From Siphonodentalium dalli (Eukaryota > Mollusca > Scaphopoda > Gadilida > Siphonodentaliidae), in NCBI GenBank assembly GCA_032622095.1, contig CP136062.1, positions 8,335,710-8,399,709 on the forward strand: a stretch of DNA of 64,000 nucleotides, in the 5' to 3' direction. The notes beneath the pieces are model-generated. The model did no database searches. It saw nothing but the letters and a program-made list of their open reading frames with translations, and was not told the DNA's origin. Every line of letters begins with the position of its first letter. Position 1 is the first letter of the stretch. A program made the translations under genes and the position numbers. Positions 49,060 to 61,621 of the stretch are shown here, in pieces.

Positions 49060-49450
49060 TTGGGACTGCTGTCTGTCTGTTTGTCTGTTAGCTATGGCCG
49101 GGTAAACTGCTGGACGGATTTTGACGAAATTTGATAAATGTGGGTACTTTTGTCAAGGGAGTGTTTTGGACGGGTAAAATCGTGACCCCGACCTGAACTT
49201 GGCCTTCAAAAAGGTCAGTCGAAGGTCAAATCGTGTAAAACAGACGGATTTCCACGAAATTTGATACATAGGGGTACTTTTGTCCGGGGAGTCTTTTGGG
49301 CCGGTCAAGTCGTAATCCCGATCGGACATTGACCTTCGAAGTGGTCAGTTCAAGGTAAAATCGGGTAAAACGAACGGATTTCGACGAAATTTGATACCTA
49401 TGAAAACTTTTGTCCGGGGAGTGTTTTGGACAAGTCAAATCGTGACAATA
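49060..49450 (+). repeat. 130-bp tandem repeat, three copies
   Basis: 'acggattt' begins at about 49,114, 49,244 and 49,374, an exact 130-bp period. Each unit continues 'acgaaatttgata', 'acttttgtc..ggga', 'gaccttcgaa' and 'ggtcag'. A TGTCTG run precedes the block. Confidence 0.9.
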
Positions 49451-49649
49451 GGTTACTTTTATAGTAGAGCGGACATACCTATATAGTATATCGGTGAGCA
49501 TATTCATGCATTTGCCTTGCTTCTTGATAAGTCCGTTTGAATTTGCGTCATGAAGAGAGGGTTTGAATTTGAGTAATATATATCACCCGTTACAATGGTA
49601 TACTCTACCAGGGTTAAACTGTCTGATCTAAATCATTAAAAAGTGTACT

Positions 49650-50275
49650 AATCTTGCGTTTAGATACTACTTATCACATCCACTCATCGAAAAGTTTTTA
49701 TCTCAATATCTGATTATCGGAGTAATTTTCCCCATTTGATCTTCGGTGGAATTTGCCAAATCTGAACCCACCCGACACAAACACTCCCTTGAGCAGGTTG
49801 CGTTTATATTAGAGAGGTAAAATTTTGGAGGCATACCTACAGTATACCGGCTTACGTCCCACCGCATTAAACTCGCTCCTTTATTAGCCTATTTAGATTT
49901 AGGGCTAAAAATAGGTTAGTGATAGACTACTTCAGTATACATATTTATGTTATATAGCATTGTTACGAGTAAACCGTTGCATCTGAAATTTTGAAAATCG
50001 CACTGTAGATGCGCGTGAACACTACCCATCAGATGTACTCGTCAAAAAAAAAATATCTTGATGTTTGAATTCCCCCACTTTTGCAATTTCGTGAAATTTT
50101 CAAAAAGTCTCAACCCACCCGACTCGCATTCTCCGTTGGACAGGTTACTTTTAAAATATAGCGGTCAAACTTTGGGCACGTACATACAGTATGTCAACGT
50201 ACCTGCTACGACATTATTTTGTTCTTTAATTAGCCGGTTTGGATTTGGCGGGAAAATTAGTGCAATAGTTACGTA
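49650..50275 (+). repeat. Diverged tandem duplication, about 350-bp unit
   Basis: Both copies contain 'aacccacccgac', 'caggtt.c.ttt', 'acatacagtat' or 'acctacagtat', and 'ctttattag'/'ctttaattag' in the same order (for example 49,765 against 50,112). Confidence 0.65.
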
Positions 50276-50389
50276 CCTCGTAACGCGGAAAGTCCTGTGA
50301 AAAAACATTTTTAAGCGGAATATTCGAGTCAGGATTACTCGTCCAATTCGGAATATGTAATAAAAAATTGAGAGCTCTGTACTTCGGTT

Positions 50390-50650
50390 TATTCATTCTG
50401 GTGTATAGTATGTCTCTATTTATGGGCGGTAACTCCTCAGGGAAATCGCGGACACAAGTTTTGATGCCCGTGGGCAGTAGGGCATATCGAGTTGTGCATA
50501 CGGTCCAATTTTCGATGCTCTGCTCCTTATAATTTCCGAGATAATAAAATGACATTTTTTCAGATAAATGGAGATAACTCCTCGGAGAAAACGCGGACAA
50601 TATTCTTGATGCGACGATGGCATACAACTCTTTGACCCCAAGATACGTGC
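50390..50650 (+). repeat. Tandem duplication, about 144-bp unit
   Basis: 'taactcctc.g.gaaa', 'cgcggacaa' and 'cttgatgc' occur at about 50,430 and 50,574. Open frames across it have no recognisable product. Confidence 0.65.
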
Positions 50651-51254
50651 CAAGTTTAAATGTGCTACTCCTGGTACTTTTCCAGTTATAAGGGTTGCAA
50701 AAGTGTCCAGTATAATAATAATAACAATGAAAAATTATCGAAAAAGGGCCATAACTCTGTCAAAAGATATTGGACCAACATCCGGATACCATTATTTTTA
50801 GTAGACCTTAGATGCCTATATTCTCTAGAGATTTCGCGGTCCTCCTCCCATTAGTTTCTGAGTATTTCCAATTAAACAGAAAACGGCCGCAGTAGAAAAA
50901 CAATATACTTCCTCGCTACGATATATCGGATCTGAGCTTACCCGGCCCGCCAGATACAGCGCGTAAACGCGCTGAGATCGGCGCTGTAGCTAATTAAGCT
51001 AGCCACACATGCTTGCGTATGCGTTAGCGAAAATAATCGGATCCGTTCGTCGGATCCGTTCGTCGTGCGAATGTACCCACACATGTTTGCGTTATCGTTC
51101 CGTTGGGGTCGTGCGAACGTTGTCCTATAGTGATCGTTTCAGTCACTTCACCATGGATTTACAGGAGGAGGAATTGTTATATATGAATAAAATGTCAACA
51201 ATGAATTGATAGCACAATATACTCACCATCTACGGAGGAATTGCCCATCTCCTC

Positions 51255-51266
51255 GGGGGGGGGGGG
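51255..51266 (+). repeat. Poly-G run (12 G)
   Basis: A homopolymer of G. Such runs are unstable and prone to sequencing error. Confidence 0.9.
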
Positions 51267-51328
51267 TGGAAAAACAATTTCGGATACAAGGTGGAAATTT
51301 TGTGTTTTTCAGTTTTGGGGACCCACCA

Positions 51329-51412
51329 CCCGGGAGCGTAAGTTTTTCCACCAGATCTGGGACACCCACCCGGGAGCGTAAGTTTTTTTCCACCCAGGTC
51401 TGGGACACCCAC
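51329..51412 (+). repeat. About 42-bp tandem repeat, two copies
   Basis: 'cccgggagcgtaagttttt' then 'ccac..g.tctgggacaccc' is repeated in direct succession. Confidence 0.85.
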
Positions 51413-51852
51413 CCCCAAAATTGATGAAAATCTTGTAAATTCTACTAAATAATGTGTTGTTGGCATGGTAAGGGGTATCTCATTGTGTCTGCACCGGAAC
51501 TGAGAGAACGCTGATCAAGTAGACCCACAAACAATAAACAAACAAAGCACATGGCTGAAAAATATTCCAACAAAACCAGTGACAAAACCTTTAAAAACCC
51601 AAATATTTATGGTTATAAAGGTAAAATACCCACTTTAACAGGATAGGTGTGTCCCTTATTAGCAATATGTTAAAATATGTGCATGTGTAAAGTAAAAATA
51701 CCATCAATTTGATTAAATAAACACAGTTCCAGTCCTCTCTATGTGGTAAATCACTGGTGAGCAAGTGGCGAGTAGCTCTCCTACAAAATGTCGTGGTGAG
51801 TAGTATCCCAACAGGAGATGCCAAAGGCCTGAGGGGGGTACGTTAGGGGTCA

Positions 51853-51864
51853 GGGGGGGGGGGG
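51853..51864 (+). repeat. Poly-G run (12 G) followed by CTCCCCCGG
   Basis: The G run and the adjoining C run can pair or form a quadruplex. The context 'ggggtcaggg...ccggaaaatttt' resembles dispersed repeats seen in marine invertebrates. Confidence 0.7.
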
Positions 51865-53085
51865 CTCCCCCGGAAAATTTTGAAAATTAGAAGCTCTGAG
51901 ATTCAATCTGGAGCCTTTTAATGCTCCAATCAGTGAACAACATGTCATGTATCGACATCGACCATGTATTTCGACCACATGGACACTGTATTTATCGTTT
52001 ATTCAATATCTTGGCTGATATCATCAATATAAACAAATGAGGCCAATAGAACGGTTTTTCGGCGTTTTGACAGCACATCAATCTAATGGGTCATACATTA
52101 CCGGTATTTATTTAAAAGTACTAGGGTGTCTAGTAGGATTTCAAGGAATGAAGGAACCAAGAACTTTTCTAAGTTAGAGTATACCTGCGTGTATAATAAG
52201 TTAAAAAGGCATGATAAACTATGAGAAAAGATGAGAATAGATATTTTTATCATTGCAATTTTTTTCCTCGACCAAAACCCGACCCTCCCCATGGTTTCAA
52301 CTGTTAAAACTTAAAGGGAGAAATTGTGGACCAAAAATGAAAATATAGAGCCCCCCCTCACTTGTATAAGGCTATATATAGCATGCACTACTATGTGAAT
52401 CTGATTGTTTCAATTCATTTTGAAGCCCTAGTTTGCCTTAGAAATGATTTTGAAAACAAATTGCATGACATCAGAAAAAAATATGCATTCCGGGATCAGG
52501 GACACTCACCCACCCGGTCCTTGTATCTTCTCGGAAATATCCTGCCACGCATTAAATGATTTCTGGCTGTCGTGATAGTCCACATGCTGGCCACATACAG
52601 ATAGACCCGGGGTTTAACTAGAAGTCACAAATCTTCCACTTCTTGTGGTGTTATGGGAGTAGATCTAATTCGCGGCATGTTTTATTATTTTGAAAAATCG
52701 CGGCTTTTCCAGGATGACGTCATAAATAATTGCGAATTCCGCTGCGAACGCAAACGGAGCGCCGATTTCTATCGGATGGAAAATACGAGTATTTTCGGAC
52801 CGATAAAAATCGGAGGCATTCGGAGCGTCAGAATAGTTTCGCATCGGAACCGCATGCATGTGTGGGTGCTCGTGCATTTCTATTTGATTTTCCGTCCGAC
52901 AATCGCATGCGATAAAAATAACGCAACGCACCATACGCATACGCAATCATGTGTGGCTAGCTTTAGGCTCCAGATTCGGCGCGCGTATCGGAACGGTGTG
53001 CGACGAGAGCGCAGTGCTTATGAACGCATCGCTGTATGCGTGAGTCTGTTCTTATTTCGGTCACATCTCGTTGTTCTGTTGAGGA

Positions 53086-53825
53086 CATGGTATGCACGGG
53101 GTATGCATTATTCCAATAAAGAGCGTTCATCGCAAGTTAATGGTAAAATATATGTTCAAATAGGACGCCTAATTTTAAAAATAATTTTTGACGGGCTATC
53201 CTTGACGCGTAAGCGATGATGTCACGACATTATCTAAATGACTTGCGAGTGCTGAAATTTATGATTTTTGTTTTCGATGAATAGTTCGTGTTGCCTCGCG
53301 TTTATTTGATCATGTTATAGCAGGTATCTCATAATCGTTCTATTTTATACATATAAAATAGAAACTCACGTGAGATCCCATATGGACCATGCATATCAGT
53401 ATTTTGACAAAGAGCTCTGTGTGATTTGTGAAGGGTGTTGTACAAACCGACATAGCCACAGCAATCGAGTATTCGAGGATGATCGAATGAACTATGACAC
53501 AAATGATTTCATATACATGCATGCAATCGGCATCAATTGAAGTCTACTCATTAGCATTGAAATAAATCATTCAAAGTGTTGGCTCAATATTGGATAAATG
53601 TTGAAGTCATGATATAGTGGAATGAAATGGAATTGGACCATCGTATTGTGTCTGATGTATTGCCACCATTCAGTGCAAGACAAACACGAGATATCAGCAT
53701 ATTGATATGCATGTACTAATTTATTACTTTTATATATAGGCAGTTTAAATATATCCACGATTACCGATACAGTACTTCTGTGGAAACATGACCCACTGAG
53801 TGTAATCAGTTGCGGAAAAATGACA
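53086..53825 (+). repeat. Direct duplication, copy 1 (about 740 bp)
   Basis: This matches copy 2 (53,866-54,975) in order through 'atgcattatt..aataaag', 'tttttgacgggct', 'tagttcgtgttgcct', 'tttatacatataaaatagaa', 'gaagggtgttgtacaaac' and 'attaccgatacagta'. Copy 2 has about 335 bp extra near its start. Confidence 0.9.
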
Positions 53826-53865
53826 TATTCCACCCGATAAAAAGCGGCGAATGTCTATCCGTGAT

Positions 53866-54975
53866 ATGCATGGGATATGCATTATTTCAATAAAGAGCGT
53901 TCATTGGACATTAATGGTAAACTATATGTTCATATAAGACGACTGTTTTTATATTTTTTGACGGGCTTTCCTCAAAACAACACAATGCAAAATGTATGTG
54001 TACCCTACCAATATAGGGCATCACTATATATAGTACAGTGTGGTTCGATTGACCCATATATTCCCGACTGCTGTGTTATATTTTAACATTTGTATGATGT
54101 TGAGTTGGTAAGGTCAATTTCCAAATAGTATTAGCTTGATACTAATACAGAGCATTCTATACAACCTACATGTAGTTCCTGTGAATTAAACATATGGACT
54201 AGCACTATTTTTTCTGAAAAATGCGTTTCATTGCAGACGACACATCGTAACTATATTTATCACATAATTAACTCACAGAATCAGCTCCATAATTATTGGC
54301 GAGACACCCGTGTAATATTAGCGCATGCGATTACGTCACGCCATTATTTAAATGAATTGCCCGTGCTGAAGAATATGATTTTTTGCTTTTGATGGATAGT
54401 TCGTGTTGCCTAGCGTTTATTTTATCATGTTATAAATGATATCTCAAAATCATTCTATTTTATACATATAAAATAGAAGCTCATGTGATATCCCATATAT
54501 AGACCATGCATATCATGATTCCGACAAAGAGCGTTCACAGTCATCCATTCTTTGTAAAATTAATGCGATTTGTGAAGGGTGTTGTACAAACCGACAAGCC
54601 ACAGCAATCGATGATGATCGAATGAACTATGACACAAATGATTTCATATAGCAGTACATGCATGCAGTCAGCATCAATTGAATTCCACTCCTTACTATTA
54701 TTATTGAAATAAATCATTCAATATGTTGGCTCATTGTTGGATAAATGTTAAACTCGTGATATATATAGTTAATGAAATGTAATTGGACTATCCTATTAGG
54801 TCTGATGTATTGCCACCATTTGGTGCAGGAAAACACGAGATATAAGTATATTGATATGCATGTAATCATTTATTACATTTATATACAGGCAGTTCAAATA
54901 TATCCGCGATTACCGATACAGTATTTCTGTGGAAACATGACCAACTGACCTTAATGCGTTGCGGGAATGTATACC
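53866..54975 (+). repeat. Direct duplication, copy 2, with about 335-bp insertion
   Basis: The extra segment (about 53,982-54,318) separates 'ttttgacgggctttcctc' from 'cacgccattatttaaatga'. Its end 'attattgg.gagacac..gt.taatattagcgcatg' is related to 55,420-55,455, so it may be a dispersed element. Confidence 0.85.
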
Positions 54976-55026
54976 CATAATGATAATGTAATGCGTTGCG
55001 AGGATGTATACCCATAATGATAATGT
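54953..55026 (+). repeat. 37-bp tandem repeat, two copies
   Basis: 'taatgcgttgcg.g.atgta' followed by 'tacccataatgataatgt' is repeated directly. Confidence 0.9.
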
Positions 55027-55129
55027 TGTTTCACGTGTGTCATTATACTGATCTGGATAGTCATGTTGAAGGCCAAATTATTTTATAGTATCTATATAAA
55101 ACAAAAACGTATATTTTATACCAGAATAC

Positions 55130-55640
55130 AGAATAGATATGCCCAAAGATGTTCCACGAATTGATTGAGATTATCATATTTACCTGGAAACTCCCTTTTA
55201 TTTCTTTAAATAAAATGCATAAAACTTAAAAATTAGGAGATATATAGTCACGAGTATTAGGCACAATTGACCCCACCACCAAAATACACACCCATATATG
55301 TCTTATATAAATATATATAAGACTTATATGGGGTGGTGGTGTCAAATGTACAGAATACCAGAGTATAGAGTTATGCCCTTTCACCGCAACTAACAGACCG
55401 ACACTCAGCACTTCATAATTATTGGTAAGACACACGTTTAATATTAGCGCATGTGATGACGTCACGCCGAAGATTTTCCACTAATTGATAGAGATTCTCA
55501 TATTTACCCCAAAACTCCCACTTTATTTAACTAAAATGCATAAAAATAAAAAAAACTAGGATATATATAGTCAGGGGAATTTCGCACAATTGACCCCACC
55601 ACCCCAAATACATATATAAGTCTTATATCGTGTCTTTTTT
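55130..55640 (+). repeat. Diverged tandem duplication, about 330-bp unit
   Basis: Copies near 55,145 and 55,472 share 'atttaccc.aaactccc', 'aaaatgcataaaa', 'atatatagtca', 'gcacaattgaccccaccacc' and 'aagtcttatat'. Confidence 0.8.
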
Positions 55641-58494
55641 TAAAACATATTTTATTGTAATATAATATTACAAGAGGGATAGGGGCACAAATTTTAACAA
55701 CTTACATCCACCCCTCTCCCATTAACATTTTAACAAATACAACGTAGATGACGAAGATAACATATATACGGGATGACGTTTTGTGTGTTTCTAATTGCTG
55801 TCTTTATGGTGGTGAGGTTAATTGTACCAAATACAAGTGTATAGAGTTATTCACATTCCATCAAAACTAACAGACTGGCTCTTAGTCCAGATAGGTGTTT
55901 GTCTGTTCTCGAAAAAATTCCTATGAGTTTACTCAATATAACACAATCATGCCTCGTGGTACAACCAGATTGTCGTATACCCAAGGGGCATCATTATAAA
56001 TCACTTTGCTGTACTATTGTAGGCCGAGTTGGGTGGTCAAAGGAAGCACATGACCCATGAACAATGGTAGTCTGTCCTCATTCCCATATTCCAGCATACA
56101 TACCAGTGGACTGTTATTTTCTTAACATTGCATTTTGTTGATTTGTGGGAGGCAAATATCGAAATATTATAAGTTGTATGTCGATAAAGAGCGTTTATAA
56201 CTAATATACTTCCCGTGAGTGGAAACTGATTTCTAAATTACACACACACCGGATTGTCCTAGTTTGTCTGAAACTTTGGTTTCAATCTTTCACAGTTAAG
56301 TGCAGGAGAACACTATGAACATTATTATACTGATGTGCATGTATGCATACCATACGAACATAGTTGAATATAATTCATGTAAATATATATATTATGCATT
56401 GTAAATAGATGCACAAATTTTGTTAATGAAATGCCGGCTGCGATGGGACACCCGGGAACAGACACGCTTCAGACGAAATTATCACTTCATGGTCATTAGC
56501 CATGGTAATTGACACCTCCCGGTGGACCAATATAAATCGCCCGAGTGTACACAACAGATTAAAATATGCTAACAGTCAGTCAACGATTGTGTGATATAAT
56601 AACCACACACTGGTTAAATGGTCTTGCTAATTTGCAATGATGCTGGTGGGATCAGGTGAACTGTCATGCTGCTGATATGGCGAACTGATGCTGCTAAGAC
56701 CACATGACCAAATAACCAGGGCGAACCAGTGTTAAATGAATATTTATAGCAATGAAGAGCGGCGATCATCATCTATATACACCCACACCAATCTATATCG
56801 AAACGGACATCGAGGCAACAAGGTGACACCCGTCAGGTCACGGGCGCGTCGACAGGGATGTGAGCTATGGTAACTCCGTGTGTATCATTAGTTGTGGGAG
56901 CAGGCCACAGCGGTGAAAGTGACCACCTTACTATAAGTGTGACAGAGTGCATGTATGTCATAGGTGAGATAGAGCTGATTTCAAGGTCCAGTCATTGCAA
57001 GGCAAACACTTTCCATCCCGGTTAAGTTATCCTGCTAATTTGATCTGAAGCTGGTGGGTCCTGCTGACTTGCCATTGTGCTGGTAGTGACAAATATTGGT
57101 GTTAAGAAATTGTTCCGTTATTGTATATATATCCAGACACTGCAACATGTATGTTCCGAAAGAATAACGGTACATTTCTTAACAGAATCAGTTTACCATA
57201 TCAGCATATTTCAACTCCGTGGTATACCCACCAGGATCGTAGCAAATCAACAAGACTACTTAAATTCTGGATATCTCACTGACGTACATGTGCACGTACG
57301 CATCGACATTAACATTTGAGTTTGTTTATGTGTCTATATTATATTTTACTGTTTAATTTAGGTTTTGTGCGCCCATATTCGTATTATAGAAATATATCAC
57401 AAGATTACATAAAATAAAAGCTTCCTCCATATAGGCGGCATATGAATTATTTTAATAAACGCCATGCTGTCTCCAAATTTATGCGAATGTCACGCAGCGC
57501 GGACATAAGTAGTTTGCATGCAGGAGTTACTGTTCCTTTAGATATATAAAATAAAACTTAATTCCACTTATCCCACAATATCACGAGGCAATTTCACAAT
57601 TATATTATTTATATGCCGTTCCTTTAGAATACTCTCATTATCCTCATTTCCACCCATTGAACCATGTCGTAATCCGTATGTCTGTCAGTATTTTTATTTT
57701 CGGAAACGGCCGAATTAAAACATTTTCCAGCCACATCGATGAATCCAAGATCATCCTTCTTTATTCCCTATTTTCGACTGCATATTTTAACGAAGAGTAT
57801 GTGTCGTACTTTGTCATCAATTTAGAGCACTTCAATACAAATCTGTGGAACTAATCACGCATGATTGTGGTTGTTTTGTTTGTATGACGAAAACAGCATG
57901 AATAATATTAATATGGATACCAATGTCCTAGTGGGATATATTCTGCAGGTATCGATCATACGCGAAGCCAATAATTATTTTAAAAAATAATACATTTACG
58001 ATTTGAGATAGACGGAATCAGTTGTGACTGTGTACGTACATGTACATATGTGGATGTTAATATCAGCAAACTATATATAGGGACTATAACATTGCATAGC
58101 AATATACTGACCTATTAATTTTAAACCCAGAGTGTTTGCCGCCATCCATGGCGTACCACCCCGACGGTGTATACAAACACAGCCATATAGAAGGGAATCA
58201 TAATTCCTATTAACCGCCAGGGCAGATATATAGCGCACACTATGGGCTGAGACAATTTGAGATATCTGCCGCCGCCCCTAAGGCGCGCCATCGAATTATA
58301 TTAGTTATGGATGGGCTAACACGCGCCGGCAGGCGATCTCACTGCTCAAGATAGATATTCCCTCCTTTTTGGCTTTTGTAGTAAATCGCCAAATGTATGC
58401 GTGACACAATGTGATACATACATATTTTACCCCAGTTATTTTAATTTATCAGACGGTCACCATATCACCAAGTTACAACGACAATATTTCTTCA
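55641..58494. other. Intergenic, no gene seen
   Basis: AT-rich sequence with open frames up to 80 codons lacking recognisable domains. Phrases 'ttgctaatttg..atga.gctggtggg' recur at about 56,625 and 57,030. One AAAGAGCGTT copy lies at 56,186. Confidence 0.5.
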
Positions 58495-58557
58495 ATCGGA
58501 TAATGCATCTTAAAAAGCACTTAATCGGATAATGCATCTTTAAAAGCACTTAACATT
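58495..58557 (+). repeat. 31-bp tandem repeat, two copies
   Basis: 'aatcggataatgcatctt' followed by 'aaaagcactta' is repeated almost exactly. Confidence 0.9.
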
Positions 58558-59403
58558 AACAATGATTAGCGCACCACATATAAATGTACATTCATGGCAC
58601 CGACAAACAAGATTTCAACAATTTGACTCCTATTTCTTTTTGCTAAATATGATGTGTACCGCCTCCTCTGGTCTGATCTCACCTCGCGCGCGCTTCGGCT
58701 ACTCTATTAGCAACTTTCCTCCATTATGGAGAGCAAATATATATTTTTTGAACATTCAGGGGCGAGTAATTCGCTTACAAAATTTTCATGGCACCGTTAT
58801 CGGGGTGACATGTGACCATGCCATGTAAATTTGGTCGCGTTCGGAGATAATTCACTGCAACCTGGTGTGCAACCATAAGTGGTAATACGGTGCACCATCT
58901 TCGATTTCTTTCAAGCTACAATATGACTTACATGTGGAACAACACTTTTCGCACCTATTCAATTTGAAGCCAAGTAGTTTGCATATAAAGCACGAAATGG
59001 TTGAATTTTCGAAACCTTATCAAACTGAAATGTACAGCAAATTACGAGATACAAAACATTTGAGTTTATGTCGACCAATTTTATCAGAATGATTTGGTGT
59101 CTAGCAATGGTTTTGGTATATCGACACCATTGCAAATCAATGTACACGTACATAGATGCGTGGATAAGTAGAGGTTAAAGCGTATATCGTAGCCATTTAA
59201 CAATATAGAACGAAATCGCTGTTCATTTGACAGGTCATATATAATTGAATAGATGTATATTGTGTGTGTATGTAAATGGGAAAAAAAACATTACTGCTAT
59301 TGTATTGTGTTTATTTCAGGCAAGATATGCCCATATATAGTCATAATCCAACATATAATTACAAATTTTCGATATAATATATAGGTATGATTTCTTTACA
59401 TAA
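58558..59403. other. Intergenic, no gene seen
   Basis: An 88-codon frame at 58,562-58,828 has no recognisable domain. Confidence 0.5.
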
Positions 59404-59525
59404 GTTAAAGATACGGGCGGCGTTGGTGGTGGGTATGCTGTTAAAATAATCACATCCGCCAAAAACCGCCATAAACAGAAGGATTAGTAAAAATATAGAG
59501 CCTTTGTTCTTATGTCAATCAGAAA
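59404..59525 (+). repeat. Dispersed about 120-bp repeat, copy 2
   Basis: It carries the same ordered blocks as 47,866-47,990, including 'aaagatacgggcggcgttgg' and 'aaccgccataaacagaag'. The two AAAGAGCGTT motifs at 59,631 and 59,673 follow it. Confidence 0.8.
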
Positions 59526-61017
59526 TATGGCATAAACAGTATGTTATTGTCATTTTCCCCTGTTGTTGTGTAAACGAAAGCAAAAACGTTACGTTTCCTG
59601 GTTTTTTTTATGTCCGGATATGGTAAACACAAAGAGCGTTATTTGTTAAGGTTTTCCTGATATGTAAATAATAAAGAGCGTTTATATCATTTGTGTGTGT
59701 TAACCAATATAATTGCACTGTGTTATATAAACAGAAGCACAACTTCTGTAACACGAGCAGTCTCTTGTTTACGTACAACATCGTACGTCTTGACGACAAT
59801 ATACTATCTACGCGCTGATTATGTTTGGCATCGAGCGGAACTGTATATATTTTTGTGTTCCTTCTGTTAATGCCGATTTGGACAAATATAAAAATTTCTG
59901 CAACAAACGCCACCCGTGCCTTTAGCCTCTGGTGTTCCTACTAGCAAGTCCACTCGTCTGCTTACAGTGTTAAATGTATTCCAAGCTACATCGACCAACA
60001 CTTATAATACACATGAAATATTGAGCAACAGAATAAAACTAGGCGGCTATCCGGGTGGATATGCTGATCTATTCGACTTGACACTGATATTAACACACAT
60101 GGTGGTCAAATGCAGTGGATTTCTGCCAGTCATTATTCATCATCAAATAAGCATGGAATTCCGTGCTATCTGTATAGGCCAGAAATTCCCACCAGATGAT
60201 ACATTACGTAATACGAACGCCCCAATGCTTGAAGGTTGCTCAATGTGTTGAGCAGATGTTTCTGCATTGGAACGCCGGACTTTATTAGCTTCCGTTTTGT
60301 GTCTGTCTTTCATGAAAGTTATCCGACCTCCTGGTATTTTAATTATCACATAAGAAACTAGATCGCACTATCGACTTCAAATGAACCTTCTCAAATTAAA
60401 TTATATTGTGTATATATGTCACAAGTTAACTTTTGTATATGTATATACATGTATTGTACAATAATGGTCCCCATATTTGGAGGAATACATATCTCTCTCG
60501 TGGTATGTCATTACACCTGAATGGTAAGCCCTAATGAATTAAACCAAACGGATCAGATTAATGGCAATGACATATAACAGGCAAGTATAGTATTTATATT
60601 GTAAACACTGTTCATATATTATAATGTATCATTTGAAAAGTTATGATGTAAGTCATGTTCATAAATGTAATATATGTTATCTTAATATCTATGTATTATT
60701 GGTCGATAAGATTAAACAAATTGAATTGACCGGTGGAATAGAAAGTAGATTGCAGGACTGGGAAGTATATCATATATTGGCAAATTTGAGAACGTTCTAA
60801 ACATTCATAAAATGGCAGTTAAAACAGTTTTAAAAAACACTCTTGCCAGTGTGAATCCCACCCCCCCCCATATTGCGTGCAAACAACAGTCGCTATCTTG
60901 AAACAGCATACCACAACTATAAGCACTGATCTCAGGTTAATATGATCGTACGTGACACGTAATGGAGCAACCACCAAGTTGATCATTAAGTTCAACGTTA
61001 CAATAATTATATGATGT
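59526..61017. other. Intergenic, no gene recognised
   Basis: A 111-codon plus-strand frame at 59,916-60,251 (MPLASGVPTSKS start) shows no domain I recognise. Its length is within chance for this composition, so I do not call it a gene. A poly-C run lies near 60,861. Confidence 0.45.
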
Positions 61018-61550
61018 ACCATACAGGGTACTGCATGTGTTACACCACTCGGAGAAATGTCTGTGTCGTCACACAAATACCTTGCTAGAACTTGGATTAA
61101 TATATTCGTAATCGTATATAGTCACCAATAGCCGGGTTACTACCGTAGTAACGGACATTGCCCATCTAGTGAACTATTCAATCCCAGCATTGAAATCATG
61201 GTTATGATCAGTTCAAACATATGGGTAAAGTTCGAACATAAGATAATAATAGCTGAGAACCTGGTGCGAATTTAACTGTGGTGGGGCCTCAAGCATATCT
61301 ACCCCTGCACGTCAGAAAAGAAAAGTAGCTTGAGGATGGAAGTGAACCATCATCCCACAGTGTAATCAACCAGGCCTGTTGGGTTTGAATAGTTCACTAG
61401 ATAGGCAAGGTCAGGTACTACGGTAGTAACCCGGCTATTGGTGACTATATACGATTACGAATATATCAATTCAAGTTCTAACATGGTATTTTAGTGTGAT
61501 GACACAGACATTTCTCCGAGTGGTGTAGCACATGTAGCACCCTGTATGTA
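61018..61550. mobile_element. Foldback element with about 168-bp arms
   Basis: The left arm (61,018-61,185) and right arm (61,381-61,550) are about 90% reverse complements by eye. Blocks such as 'gccgggttactaccgtagta', 'cgtaatcgtatatagtcacc' and 'ccactcggagaaatgtctgt' are exact. The 195-bp loop is non-coding. This fits a non-autonomous foldback transposon or a recent inverted duplication. Confidence 0.88.
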
Positions 61551-61621
61551 TATATACATATCACAGCAGAAGTTTCCTTAGAATTAATGGATGGAAATGG
61601 AATGCCTCTAATATTTGTATT

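Larger units (their letters stand above)
50997..52962. mobile_element. Candidate 1,966-bp TIR element with TTA target duplication
   Basis: The left end (50,997-51,023, AGCTAGCCACACATGCTTGC...) matches the complement of the right end (52,936-52,962) with one mismatch in 27 bp. TTA flanks both ends (50,994-50,996 and 52,963-52,965). A second motif, CCCACACATG, recurs inside each end (about 51,071 and, complemented, about 52,858). TTA target duplications are characteristic of PIF/Harbinger elements. The interior lacks a transposase. The only Kozak-like start (51,153) gives an 18-residue peptide, MDLQEEELLYMNKMSTMN, of unknown meaning. Two poly-G runs and a 'cccgggagcgtaag' duplication lie inside. 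It could be a non-autonomous element, or two separate insertions of one family in opposite orientation. Confidence 0.55.

Noticed and set aside
52653-53219. 188-codon plus-strand frame
   Set aside because: It runs across the right end of the candidate TIR element and on into the duplicated non-coding segment, overlaps an opposite-strand frame, and shows no recognisable domain.
59916-60251. 111-codon frame starting MPLASGVPTSKS
   Set aside because: No domain, no neighbouring exons that I could recognise, and its length is plausible by chance in this composition.
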